A program made the translations under genes and the position numbers. The notes under the pieces were generated by a model. It ran no database searches, had not been told where the DNA came from, and saw only the letters and a program-made list of their open reading frames with translations. From Nitrososphaeria archaeon (lineage in GTDB: Archaea; Thermoproteota; Nitrososphaeria; Nitrososphaerales; JACAEJ01), in the NCBI GenBank assembly GCA_029775925.1, contig JARVKB010000006.1:1-44734 (forward strand): a stretch of 44,734 bases of DNA. Reading direction: 5' to 3'. Shown in pieces: positions 25,961-33,817 of this stretch (position 1 is the first letter of the stretch; each line of letters begins with the position of its first letter).

Positions 25961-26347
25961 ATGCGAACGCCATGTGAGGTTGTAGTCAAATATATGTTGC
26001 CAGCGTTCCGCTCATATGTGGCAAAAGTTCTTATAAACGAGTACCATCTATCTCAGACCGATGTTTCAAAACGTTTAGGAACGACCCAAGCAGCTATAAG
26101 TCATTACATATCATCGAAAAGAGGTAGTAAAAAGTTAGCTCAGTTTGAGAGCGTACCTATGATGAGAAATATGGTAATGGAAATAGCAAAAGAAATAGCA
26201 AGTGGAAACGATTCACAAGCAGATGTCCTACTGCATCTTTGCAATATATGCAAATTCTTCAGAAATCATAATATCCTTTGTGATATGCATAAGGATATCG
26301 TACTCCTTCCGAATAAGTGCGATGTATGCGTCCAACAAAAGACTTAA
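25961..26347 (+). CDS. HTH transcriptional regulator with C-terminal four-cysteine motif, divergent from sepS
   Basis: A 128-residue COG2522-like regulator related to the gene at 17142-17552. N-terminal MRTPCEVVVKYMLPAFRSYVA leads into an HTH near residues 30-52 (LSQTDVSKRLGTTQAAISHY). The C-terminus has C97-x9-C107-x12-C120-x2-C123, aligning with the four Cys of its paralogue, plus C94 and H110. Likely metal- or FeS-binding sensor. ATG start with GGAAGG upstream. It is transcribed away from SepRS and toward tRNA-Cys, suggesting but not proving a role in cysteine supply. Confidence 0.82.
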   Translation: MRTPCEVVVKYMLPAFRSYVAKVLINEYHLSQTDVSKRLGTTQAAISHYISSKRGSKKLAQFESVPMMRNMVMEIAKEIASGNDSQADVLLHLCNICKFFRNHNILCDMHKDIVLLPNKCDVCVQQKT

Positions 26348-26676
26348 AACTAATTTTATTGAGTCTGTCAAGACAACTTCTTTGATCGAGCTCGATGGTG
26401 AAAAGGCAAATGTCTTCAGTAAGAATAAATGCTATTAATGATCTATCTGTTTTGCTTTAATAATGATGTTTAAAGGGCAGATAAAATCTTAAGAATTATT
26501 GGCATAGTGAGACTAATCTTTATGACAATATTTATAACAAGAATACTCTACACAAGAATCGTCGTTATGTTAGCCCTTCATAGAATCAGGCAAGGCTTAT
26601 CTCAAAAAGTCAAGAGATGTGGCGTAAAGTTTTATAGCAAGCTTATCTTACGCAAAAATCACATAAAAATCCGAGA
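26348..26676. other. Intergenic region before tRNA-Cys
   Basis: About 330 bases of AT-rich sequence without a supported protein gene. One open frame here runs into the tRNA and has a composition unlike a protein gene. A TATA-like stretch (gttttatag) near 26628-26637 is about 40 bases upstream of tRNA-Cys and is a fair promoter candidate for it. I see no other structured RNA that I can defend. Confidence 0.4.
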
Positions 26677-26767
26677 GCCGGGGTGGCCGAGCGGTTAGGC
26701 GGTGGGCTGCAGATAAAAGAGCATAATAGATACCCGCTTTATGCAGGTTCGAATCCTGCCCCCGGCT
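26677..26767 (+). tRNA. tRNA-Cys(GCA) with intron
   Basis: Acceptor strands gccgggg (26677-26683) and ccccggc (26760-26766) pair perfectly, followed by discriminator T, the base typical of tRNA-Cys. D arm 26686-26700. The anticodon stem gtggg/cccgc (26702-26706 with 26733-26737) has one G-T pair. T arm gcagg-ttcgaat-cctgc is at 26743-26759. The mature anticodon loop is CTGCAGA with anticodon GCA at 26709-26711 and G37. A 19-base intron interrupts positions 37/38. The spliced tRNA is 72 bases; CCA is not encoded and a short T-run follows. Probable substrate of the SepRS encoded under 1 kb away. Confidence 0.94.
26713..26731 (+). other. Intron of tRNA-Cys(GCA)
   Basis: Nineteen bases inserted between canonical positions 37 and 38, the common archaeal intron site. 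Removing them restores a normal 7-base anticodon loop and 5-base-pair stem. Excision would need the bulge-helix-bulge endonuclease and joining by RtcB, whose activator archease is encoded at 19240-19674. Confidence 0.85.
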
Positions 26768-26785
26768 TTTTACAAGATTAATGAA

Positions 26786-28333
26786 TCAGCTTATACTTCC
26801 GAGAAGCTCTGATATATATCTTGATACACTAGAAGCCATTAGTCCTGGGTATACACCTAGTATTAAAGAAAGAGCAGCAAGAATCATTATAGGTATGATC
26901 ATCATCATTGATCCTTCTTTTGCGTGTGAAGTCTTCTCCGTAGGCTGACCATAAAAGACTCTTCTAACAGTCCATAGACCATAGCTGGCAGTCAATATAG
27001 ATGCAACTATGGCCAGAGCTGTTATCAAAACACGAATTGAATTCGGTTCAATGATATGGCCGAATCCCTGGAGAGCAGTATACATAGCACCTGTGAATAT
27101 GTATAGCTCAGCCCAGAAGCCTATTATGTAAGGAAAGCCCATTAAACCAAGAAAGCCTATCAACGTAGCTATCGCAGTATATGGCATCTTCGGTGCAAGC
27201 CCACCTAGCTCTTTTATACTCCTCGTCTTGAATTCATGTATCAAAACCCCTGAAACTAAGAAGAGGATTGCCTTTCCTAGACCATGACTAACATAGAGCA
27301 AGACTGCACCGACTAAACCTATCGTTGAAACTGAGGCTATACCAAATAGCATATAACCCATTTGGCTTATACTTGAGAATGCAAGGAGTCTCTTTATATC
27401 ATCTTGGGCCAAGGCCATATACCCTCCATAAGTCATAGTTATCAATGCTAAAACTGATAGTATAAGCATGAACTGTGGTGTTTGAGCCTTAACTACGTCT
27501 GGAAAACCTGTATAAATGATTCTTATAGAAGCGTACCCACCTATTCCTATCATAGCAGGAGAAAGTAGAGCACTGATCGGTGTTGGAGCTTCAGCGTGAG
27601 CGTCTGGAAGCCATGTGTGAAGTGGAAAGATAGCCATCTTAACGAATAAGCCTAATAAAATAGCCACAACTATGGCGATTTGAATTCCTAAGTCAATGCC
27701 TATCATTCCTTGGGAAACTTTGAATATTTCGAAAGTCTTTGCTATAAAGCCAGTAGCAACTATACCAGCAAGCAAAGAAAGTGCTCCAGCTTCTGTGAAC
27801 ATGAAGTATTTGAAGGCTATTCTTTCTTTCATTCCTGTACCCCATACTCCTATCAAAGCCCAGGATGGTATCAACATAAGTTCAAAGAACAGAAAGAAGG
27901 CAGCAAGGTTAGTCACAAGAACAGTACCTATCATGCCAGATGCATATAGAAGATATAGTGCAAAGTATTGACCTAAAGCATGCTCATGCTCCATGTATTT
28001 TATTGAGTATATTGATATTAATGTGCAAAGTATAGCTATGACGAGAGCTATAGGTATGCTTAAACCGTCAGCCCTTAAAGTAAAGCTGCCAAGGCTTATG
28101 CCCCCGATATCAGGAAGCCATAAGTAAGATGCTTCTATAGCTTCCAAACCTGGCTCCAAGAAGAGCTTCAATTGGACATATCCTATAAGAGCGGTGGAAT
28201 AAAGTAAAACTATGGTCGATAGTAAACCCGTCTTTTCTCTTAAGCGCTTGCCTAGGACTAAAGCTACAACAGAAAATACGGCAGGTATAATTATTGCCTG
28301 AAACAACATGAAGCTTTTATCTTCTAGTATCAT
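26786..28333 (-). CDS. nuoM: Complex I/Fpo-type membrane subunit M
   Basis: Antiporter-like proton-pumping subunit of 515 residues with about 14 hydrophobic helices. NuoM-type blocks: FFLFFELMLIPSWALIGVWG with the conserved Glu of helix 5, LFVKMAIFPLHTWLPDAHAE with the helix 7 Lys, and the broken-helix segment APTPISALLSPAMIGIGGY. In the last, the position usually occupied by Lys in helix 8 appears to be Gly (MIGIGGY against LLKxxxY). ATG start at 28333, 4 bases after the L stop. It is the last gene of the minus-strand membrane operon. Confidence 0.92.
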   Translation of the reverse strand: MILEDKSFMLFQAIIIPAVFSVVALVLGKRLREKTGLLSTIVLLYSTALIGYVQLKLFLEPGLEAIEASYLWLPDIGGISLGSFTLRADGLSIPIALVIAILCTLISIYSIKYMEHEHALGQYFALYLLYASGMIGTVLVTNLAAFFLFFELMLIPSWALIGVWGTGMKERIAFKYFMFTEAGALSLLAGIVATGFIAKTFEIFKVSQGMIGIDLGIQIAIVVAILLGLFVKMAIFPLHTWLPDAHAEAPTPISALLSPAMIGIGGYASIRIIYTGFPDVVKAQTPQFMLILSVLALITMTYGGYMALAQDDIKRLLAFSSISQMGYMLFGIASVSTIGLVGAVLLYVSHGLGKAILFLVSGVLIHEFKTRSIKELGGLAPKMPYTAIATLIGFLGLMGFPYIIGFWAELYIFTGAMYTALQGFGHIIEPNSIRVLITALAIVASILTASYGLWTVRRVFYGQPTEKTSHAKEGSMMMIIPIMILAALSLILGVYPGLMASSVSRYISELLGSIS

Positions 28334-28337
28334 ATCA

Positions 28338-30431
28338 TCACACCATAACCATATATACTATTATTAATAGAAGAATAAATCCAGTTATCATCCCTATGAT
28401 GTTGTAATTCAAGAAACCGGTATGAGTTCTTCTGAATCGGTTTGAAAAGCCTTTAATAGCGTTTGCCAACACATAGTTGAACTTGTCTATCCCTCCTAAT
28501 TCTATATACTTTAAGGCCCATTTACTGAAGGATATGGTCGAATCTACAAAGACTTTATAGAAAAAGGCATTAATGTACCATCTTCTGAATAAGAAGTTCC
28601 ATAATGACTTTAGAATTCCTTTAGATCCGATAAGTTTGACTGGATCTATGGCTCTTTGGACATATATTTTATAAGCGATAAAGGCACCTATTGCAAGAAC
28701 GGTTAATGATGTTCCTATTGTTATCAAAACTGCCATATCCTTCGGCACCGTTACTTCAGTTTCTAGTAAAGCGAATGAGTGTTCCATTCCTGGTAATTTG
28801 CTCAAGTAGCTTTCGAATGTGTGCTCGAGCCACCCCCCAATCCCACCGAATGGTAGCAAAGTAATTCCACCTATTCCAAAAGCTAAGGTTGCAACAGCTA
28901 GAATAAAGTATGGCACCCACATAACTTTTGGTGCTTCATGAATATGATGCCCTTCATGCTCAAGTTCATGGATATGTTCACTTTTCTTACCCAAAAATGT
29001 TAGAGATAACATTCTAACGCTATAGAAAGCAGTTATAGCTGCAGTTATAGCAGCCAATGTAAACATAATCGGCTGACCAGCCAGTAATGTTGATTCTAAA
29101 ACAAGGTCTTTACTCCAGAAACCACTAAATAGTACTGGCACACCCATAAGTGAGAAAGCAGTTAAAGTCATACTCCAAAAAGTTATCGGCATCTCTTTCT
29201 TTATTCCACCCATATGATGTAAGAATCTTGATTCAACAGCATGAATTACAGCTCCTGCCGTCAAGAATAAGGCTGCCTTGAATATAGCATGACTCATAAG
29301 ATGGAATACACCAGCAGTATATCCTAAGAAGAATTCAACGGTAGTCCCAGCAACACCTAATGCTAACATCATATATCCAAGTTGACTTACTGTAGAATAG
29401 GCAAGAACCTTTTTTATCTCATTAGAAGTCATGGCTTGAGTGCCTGCTACAAAAGCTGTTATAACTCCTATCCAAGCGACAACATAGAAGAAGGAGATCA
29501 TCTCTGGGTAGAATTTTGAAGCAACGTACATTATAGGGAAAACTCTACCTACAAGGTATACTCCTGCTTTAACCATTGTTGCTGCATGGATCAAAGCACT
29601 GACAGTAGTCGGGCCTGCCATAGCGTCTGGTAACCATTCCATTAAGGGTAGTTGTGCCGATTTACCTATAGGACCGCCGAAGAGTAAAATTGCTGCAGGA
29701 ACTAAGATCCACATAAATTCATGGGGCAAGTGTTCAACTTTCTCAATTAATTCCATGTAGCTTAATGTCCCAGTAAAGGCGACTATTATCACGATTCCTA
29801 TCAAAAGGCTTATGTCCCCAATTCTAGTGGTTATGAAGGCTTTCATTCCACAATGTGAAGGAGGGTATGCTTCTGGCGGTTCTCCAACCCAGCACTTAAG
29901 GTAATCTTCCTTAGCATCTCTGTACCAAAAGCCTATTAGAGCATAACTACAAAGTCCTACTCCTTCCCATCCAAAAAGGGTCTGAACGAAGTTCTCTGAC
30001 ATAACAAGTAAGAGCATGTTTCCTATGAAAAAGTTCATGAAGAACCAGTACCTGGTAAGACCTGATTCTCCTTTCATATAACCAAGAGAATAGACCATTA
30101 TCAGGAAGCTTATTACAGCAACGACGTTTGCCATTATTATACTGAGTGGATCCACTAGGATTCCAAACTCGATCTTTGATAAAACTGGAAAACCTTCTAG
30201 CTCTATCCAAGGTAAGATTTCCCACTTAGGTAATTCTTCTACATTAAAGATCAGTGGTATCAACATTATAGTCATCAAAGCTGCTAGGAAAGAGAACAAG
30301 ACCGCTCCATAATCTCTTGCCTTTGGATTTATCTTAGCTAACAATGGAGTCAAAAAAGCTCCGATCATTGGGAAAAGCCAACATAACCAAGCAGGTATTG
30401 TTTCTATTCCTACTACAGGCACTAATGCCAA
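28338..30431 (-). CDS. nuoL: Complex I/Fpo-type membrane subunit L
   Basis: Largest antiporter-like subunit, 697 residues, ending in a long amphipathic helix and an extra C-terminal membrane segment (MITGFILLLIIVYMVMV), as in NuoL/FpoL. Conserved residues are present: Glu in LFGWEGVGLCSYALIGFWY, Lys in GPIGKSAQLPLMEWLPDAM, and Lys in SALIHAATMVKAGVYLVGR. A His-rich soluble loop (EHIHELEHEGHHIHEA) lies near residue 485. TTG start with a GGAGG ribosome-binding site. Expected to act at the distal end of the membrane arm. Confidence 0.95.
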   Translation of the reverse strand: MALVPVVGIETIPAWLCWLFPMIGAFLTPLLAKINPKARDYGAVLFSFLAALMTIMLIPLIFNVEELPKWEILPWIELEGFPVLSKIEFGILVDPLSIIMANVVAVISFLIMVYSLGYMKGESGLTRYWFFMNFFIGNMLLLVMSENFVQTLFGWEGVGLCSYALIGFWYRDAKEDYLKCWVGEPPEAYPPSHCGMKAFITTRIGDISLLIGIVIIVAFTGTLSYMELIEKVEHLPHEFMWILVPAAILLFGGPIGKSAQLPLMEWLPDAMAGPTTVSALIHAATMVKAGVYLVGRVFPIMYVASKFYPEMISFFYVVAWIGVITAFVAGTQAMTSNEIKKVLAYSTVSQLGYMMLALGVAGTTVEFFLGYTAGVFHLMSHAIFKAALFLTAGAVIHAVESRFLHHMGGIKKEMPITFWSMTLTAFSLMGVPVLFSGFWSKDLVLESTLLAGQPIMFTLAAITAAITAFYSVRMLSLTFLGKKSEHIHELEHEGHHIHEAPKVMWVPYFILAVATLAFGIGGITLLPFGGIGGWLEHTFESYLSKLPGMEHSFALLETEVTVPKDMAVLITIGTSLTVLAIGAFIAYKIYVQRAIDPVKLIGSKGILKSLWNFLFRRWYINAFFYKVFVDSTISFSKWALKYIELGGIDKFNYVLANAIKGFSNRFRRTHTGFLNYNIIGMITGFILLLIIVYMVMV

Positions 30432-30436
30432 TTAAA

Positions 30437-31984
30437 TCAACCTCCTATTAACCCCAATAACGATTTAGTGGCCACTTCAGCAAAGCTCATTATATTGAAG
30501 GGCCACAATCCTATTACCAAAGTTATCAAACCCAATAAAACGACAGGCAATACCATAGAAATTGGCACCTCATGAACCTTTTCAACTTTTGGCTTCGGGC
30601 TTCTTAACATCAAACGTTGCATGAGCCATAAATAATAAGCTGCTGCGAATATAGCGTTTAGAACAACCAGACTTGTAGTTACAACCATGAAAGTATTGTC
30701 AAGTTTTGTAAAGCCAGCAAGTATTATGAATAATTTACTCCAAAAGCCACTCAAAGGTGGAACGCCGGCTAACGCTAAAAGTCCTAATGAGAAAGAAGTT
30801 CCTGTCCAAGGCATCTTCTTTCCAGCACCTTCCAAATCGAGTAGATCTCTGGTACCAGCTTCGTGTATAAAGCAACCAGCGCCGAGGAAGAGAAGACCTT
30901 TACCTATTGCGTGATTAAAAATATGAAAGATTGCACCCATTATTGCTAAAACAGCTATGCTATAGCCTTCCATACCGTAGACGTTTATAGCGTATGCCCC
31001 TACACCGAATCCAAATATGATATATCCTATGTTTACTATACTAGAGAAAGCAAGAAGGCGTTTTATGTCTCTCTGAAGTAAAGCCATAACATTGGCCACA
31101 CTTAAAGTTATGATACCGAATAACATCAAAATTGCGCCAAAGTCGAAAGCAATCGGATTAAATATTGTGAAAAGTATTCTTGCAATAGCATAAACACCTG
31201 CTTTTATAACTACTCCTGATAGCATGGCGCTTATTCCGCTCGGAGCTGCGGGGTGAGCGTCAGGAAGCCAGAAGTGGAATGGCACTATAGATGCAGTCAC
31301 ACCAAAGCCTGCTATTATTGCAACTATAATCAGATACAATGTTTGTAAAGGAACCTTTAAAGTGGGTATTATGGTTGCAAGTTGAGATATATTTAAAGTA
31401 CCAGTTAATCCGTAAAGAATCGACATAGCATAAAGGGCAGTTAACGAGCCAATAGTACTCATGACAAGGTACTTAAAGCTAGCTTCAATCGGTTCCCAAC
31501 GATACTTTCTGAAGGCTACCAAAGCATAGGAAGAAAGACTCATGGCTTCCCAAAATATAAACAGATTGAAAAGATCTCCTGCAAAAGAAATTCCGACCAA
31601 GCCTGCAACTAGTGACATGAGTAGAGAATAGTACTTATCCAAACCTGTGTCATTCTCCATATACCTGATTGAATATATTGAAACGAATAGTCCTAAAAAG
31701 CAGAATAGAAACGCCATAAATACACTAAATTGATCTACAAAGAAGGATACGCCACCCATTTGTGGAGAGTAAGGACTTAAGAAGTAAGTTAGTTTTCCTT
31801 GCTTTTGAACCTCTTCATAAATGCCTAACAAGCTGTATAAGGATAAAATGAAGATAATAATTGCAAAAGCATCTCTTATCTTCTCGAATTTTATAGCTCT
31901 ACCAAGAGGATCTATCAATGGAGTTAATATAGCTCCTGCAAAGAGTATAGCGATGGGCTGTAGGATTATCCATGATTCTACCAT
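30437..31984 (-). CDS. nuoN: Complex I/Fpo-type antiporter-like subunit N
   Basis: Third antiporter-like subunit, 515 residues from the ATG at 31984, which follows a ribosome-binding site; a GTG at 31993 would overlap nuoK. FNLFIFWEAMSLSSYALVAF carries the helix 5 Glu, and ISAMLSGVVIKAGVYAIARI keeps the helix 8 Lys. The helix 7 segment reads GFGVTASIVPFHFWLPDAHP, apparently with Thr where Lys is usual. Sequence style (HPAAPSGISAMLSG) is close to Mrp/hydrogenase antiporter subunits, so the N assignment is by similarity and elimination and could instead be a second M-type subunit. Confidence 0.82.
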   Translation of the reverse strand: MVESWIILQPIAILFAGAILTPLIDPLGRAIKFEKIRDAFAIIIFILSLYSLLGIYEEVQKQGKLTYFLSPYSPQMGGVSFFVDQFSVFMAFLFCFLGLFVSIYSIRYMENDTGLDKYYSLLMSLVAGLVGISFAGDLFNLFIFWEAMSLSSYALVAFRKYRWEPIEASFKYLVMSTIGSLTALYAMSILYGLTGTLNISQLATIIPTLKVPLQTLYLIIVAIIAGFGVTASIVPFHFWLPDAHPAAPSGISAMLSGVVIKAGVYAIARILFTIFNPIAFDFGAILMLFGIITLSVANVMALLQRDIKRLLAFSSIVNIGYIIFGFGVGAYAINVYGMEGYSIAVLAIMGAIFHIFNHAIGKGLLFLGAGCFIHEAGTRDLLDLEGAGKKMPWTGTSFSLGLLALAGVPPLSGFWSKLFIILAGFTKLDNTFMVVTTSLVVLNAIFAAAYYLWLMQRLMLRSPKPKVEKVHEVPISMVLPVVLLGLITLVIGLWPFNIMSFAEVATKSLLGLIGG

Positions 31985-31986
31985 AC

Positions 31987-32307
31987 TCACCACCTCAGCC
32001 TACTCATTTTCTTAAGATCGATGGAACCATAGTGCCTGTATGCTTGTATGACTATCATTAAAGCAAGACTAGCCACAGCTGCTCCAATGACTATTGATAT
32101 AACTACAAAGTACTGAGCCAAAGGTAGTAAATCTTTATTCAATATTGTGAAAGTTAAGAAGTTTAGATTAACACCTGCAGTCACAATCTCAAGACCTATG
32201 ATGGTTCTTATCATATTCCGCCTCACAACTATCCCGTAAAGCCCTATTATATAAAGAAATATGGCAGTTGTAGCATATAATGTAAAGTCAGGACTACTCA
32301 TATTCAT
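31987..32307 (-). CDS. nuoK: Complex I/Fpo-type membrane subunit K
   Basis: Three-helix membrane subunit of 106 residues. It aligns without gaps to bacterial NuoK: GLYGIVVRRNMIRTIIGLEIV (part) carries the first conserved Glu (E. coli E36). The third helix QYFVVISIVIGAAVASLALM has Val where E. coli has E72, resembling Mrp/Fpo-type K proteins. ATG start overlaps the J2 stop by 4 bases (ATGA). Part of the E-channel at the base of the membrane arm. Confidence 0.92.
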   Translation of the reverse strand: MNMSSPDFTLYATTAIFLYIIGLYGIVVRRNMIRTIIGLEIVTAGVNLNFLTFTILNKDLLPLAQYFVVISIVIGAAVASLALMIVIQAYRHYGSIDLKKMSRLRW

Positions 32308-32603
32308 TCCTCCTCTTCGATTTCCTCCTCAGTATAACCTTCAATTACTGTCTCTTCAACATGAACTTCAGGCTTCTCGATGCGAAATAAAGAGGAGAGT
32401 CCGGTAATTGCAGCAAGGATAACGAGGACAAGAAAAACCATATCATACCATCTGTAACCCCAAAATAACGAAAATATGTTTGTAGGAAGAGTTGGTTGGA
32501 TTAGGGATGACGGATAAAATGCTATTGTAAAGAATAAAGGTGAAAGAAATGATATGAACAGTATAATGACAAAGGCACCAAAAAGTCTTCCGGATTGAGA
32601 CAT
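32304..32603 (-). CDS. nuoJ2: Complex I/Fpo-type subunit J, C-terminal half (J2)
   Basis: A 99-residue protein with two hydrophobic helices (about 8-30 and 52-74) and a very acidic tail ending EGYTEEEIEEEE. Its place directly after J1 and before K, and the summed length of J1 plus J2 (about 177 residues, close to intact NuoJ), identify it as the second half of a split NuoJ, as in Fpo operons of methanogens. I choose the ATG at 32603, preceded by an AGGTGG site, over a GTG at 32612 that overlaps J1. Confidence 0.82.
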   Translation of the reverse strand: MSQSGRLFGAFVIILFISFLSPLFFTIAFYPSSLIQPTLPTNIFSLFWGYRWYDMVFLVLVILAAITGLSSLFRIEKPEVHVEETVIEGYTEEEIEEEE

Positions 32604-32605
32604 TT

Positions 32606-32842
32606 TTACCACCTTTTGATTGTATGCAATGTAATTAAAATTAGAATTACTACTGCTCCTGCGTACACAAGGAGCTGAAAGATAGTCGCAAAGGGAGCGT
32701 TAAGTACTAAAAATAGGAAGGATGTAAGTATACTCATAAATAAAAAGGCGACAACAGAATGAACCAATCTTTCAAGCTTAACTGCGAGGAAGGCCGTGAG
32801 CAATGTTAAACCGATCAAAAATAACTCGTATATTCCGGCCAT
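32606..32842 (-). CDS. nuoJ1: Complex I/Fpo-type subunit J, N-terminal half (J1)
   Basis: A 78-residue protein of three hydrophobic helices. VHSVVAFLFMSILTSFLFLVLNAPFATIFQLLVYAGAVVILI (residues 27-68; key part LNAPFATIFQLLVYAGAV) is the conserved first half of NuoJ, including the VYAGAV segment next to the pi-bulge helix in structures. It ends cleanly at TAA after TIKRW, and J2 has its own start and ribosome-binding site, so this is a true split gene, not a sequencing frameshift. ATG start with GGAGG upstream. First gene of the minus-strand membrane operon. Confidence 0.88.
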   Translation of the reverse strand: MAGIYELFLIGLTLLTAFLAVKLERLVHSVVAFLFMSILTSFLFLVLNAPFATIFQLLVYAGAVVILILITLHTIKRW

Positions 32843-32958
32843 AAATTAAACCTCCATAACCCCCCTAAATTTTCTAAGATTTAAATTATTCGTTTTTAAA
32901 AAATCAAAAGGTTTAAAAAAGACTAAAAAATCCTCCTATAGGGAGTCGTGAGTGCTTT
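32843..32958. promoter_or_regulatory. Divergent promoter region of the two nuo operons
   Basis: A 116-base AT-rich gap separates nuoJ1 (-) from nuoA (+). Several TATA-like runs are present (ggtttaaaaaag near 32910-32921 for the + side; tttaaatt near 32880-32887 for the - side). A shared control region would keep the peripheral arm and membrane arm genes balanced. Exact boxes are uncertain. Confidence 0.4.
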
Positions 32959-33345
32959 ATGAACGCTGCATTCGATTTGCTGGCCCTTAGTTTATATTTC
33001 TTGATTTCTGTCTTAACACCTATCTCCCTCTATGGAATGGGGCTAATCTTTGGTGAAAGAAAGCCAACTAAAGAGAAAAATATGCCTTTTGAGTGTGGAC
33101 AGGTTCCAATTGGGAAAGCACACACAAGAGTTACTGTGCACTACTATCCTTATGCCCTCATATACGGAGTGTTTGCAGCCTTCGCGATTCTTATGCTTGT
33201 GTCTGCACCTTATCTTGCTGAATTCGAACTGAAAACTATCCAATTTGGCTTGATAGGCCTTCCCCTAATAGTAATAATAGTTTTATCAATAGTATTGATG
33301 ATTGCAGCAATTTCTTTAAAAAATGTAAGATTATGGAGGAGTTAA
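32959..33345 (+). CDS. nuoA: Complex I/Fpo-type subunit A
   Basis: Three-helix membrane subunit (128 residues) at the junction of the two arms. The conserved cytoplasmic loop GERKPTKEKNMPFECGQVPIG (part) carries the ECG motif with the Cys that lies near the quinone-site loops in complex I. The last helix ends SLKNVRLWRS. ATG start. It opens the A-B-C-D-H-I operon and ends one base before nuoB. Confidence 0.93.
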   Translation: MNAAFDLLALSLYFLISVLTPISLYGMGLIFGERKPTKEKNMPFECGQVPIGKAHTRVTVHYYPYALIYGVFAAFAILMLVSAPYLAEFELKTIQFGLIGLPLIVIIVLSIVLMIAAISLKNVRLWRS

Positions 33346-33346
33346 A

Positions 33347-33817
33347 ATGCTTGAAAAGATTGGAAAAAGTCTTATGAACATAAAACTTCTTCGAAAGATT
33401 TTCAATTGGGGTAGGGCATGGTCGTTATGGTCTGTACATCTAGAGACCGGTTGTTGTGGCCCAGAGGATATGGCAAGAGCTTGTGCAAGGTTCGATACAG
33501 AACGTTTTGGCACTCTTCCCTTCCCAACCTTGAGAGAATGCGATTTAATATTTGTAACAGGATTCGTTACAAAAAAGATGGCAAAAAGGCTTAAGTTAGC
33601 TTATGAGCAGATGCCAGAACCAAAATATGTGATAGCTATTGGACATTGCTCGATTTCTGGCGGATTATGGTGGGATTCTTACAGCGTAGTTCAAGGAGTA
33701 GATGAGATCTTACCTGTTGATGTTTACGTTCCGGGATGTCCCCCAAGGCCTGAAGCCTGGATTCAAGGTATTAGGATGCTACAAGAAAAAATTGCCAAGG
33801 AAGGTTTGAAAAAATGA
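33347..33817 (+). CDS. nuoB: Complex I/Fpo-type subunit B (N2 cluster)
   Basis: Peripheral subunit holding the terminal [4Fe-4S] cluster N2 that reduces the quinone or phenazine. Ligands are C36, C37, C101 and C131 (ETGCCGPEDM, IGHCSISGG, VPGCPPRPEAW). RFDTERFGTLPFPT and YEQMPEPKYVIAIG are also conserved. The 156-residue length is normal. An extra C46 in ARACARFD is not a standard ligand. ATG start; stop overlaps nuoC by 4 bases. Confidence 0.96.
   Translation: MLEKIGKSLMNIKLLRKIFNWGRAWSLWSVHLETGCCGPEDMARACARFDTERFGTLPFPTLRECDLIFVTGFVTKKMAKRLKLAYEQMPEPKYVIAIGHCSISGGLWWDSYSVVQGVDEILPVDVYVPGCPPRPEAWIQGIRMLQEKIAKEGLKK

Noticed and set aside
26507-26698. Open frame of 63 codons upstream of tRNA-Cys
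   Set aside because: It ends inside the tRNA gene, its last codons being tRNA sequence, and shows no protein-like features.
27696-27971. Plus-strand open frames inside nuoM, and similar antisense frames inside nuoN, nuoL and nuoH
   Set aside because: They are antisense shadows of strongly conserved membrane proteins without independent support.
32304-32842. NuoJ halves as a sequencing frameshift
   Set aside because: J1 ends in a proper stop, J2 has its own ATG with a ribosome-binding site, and split J genes are known in Fpo operons.
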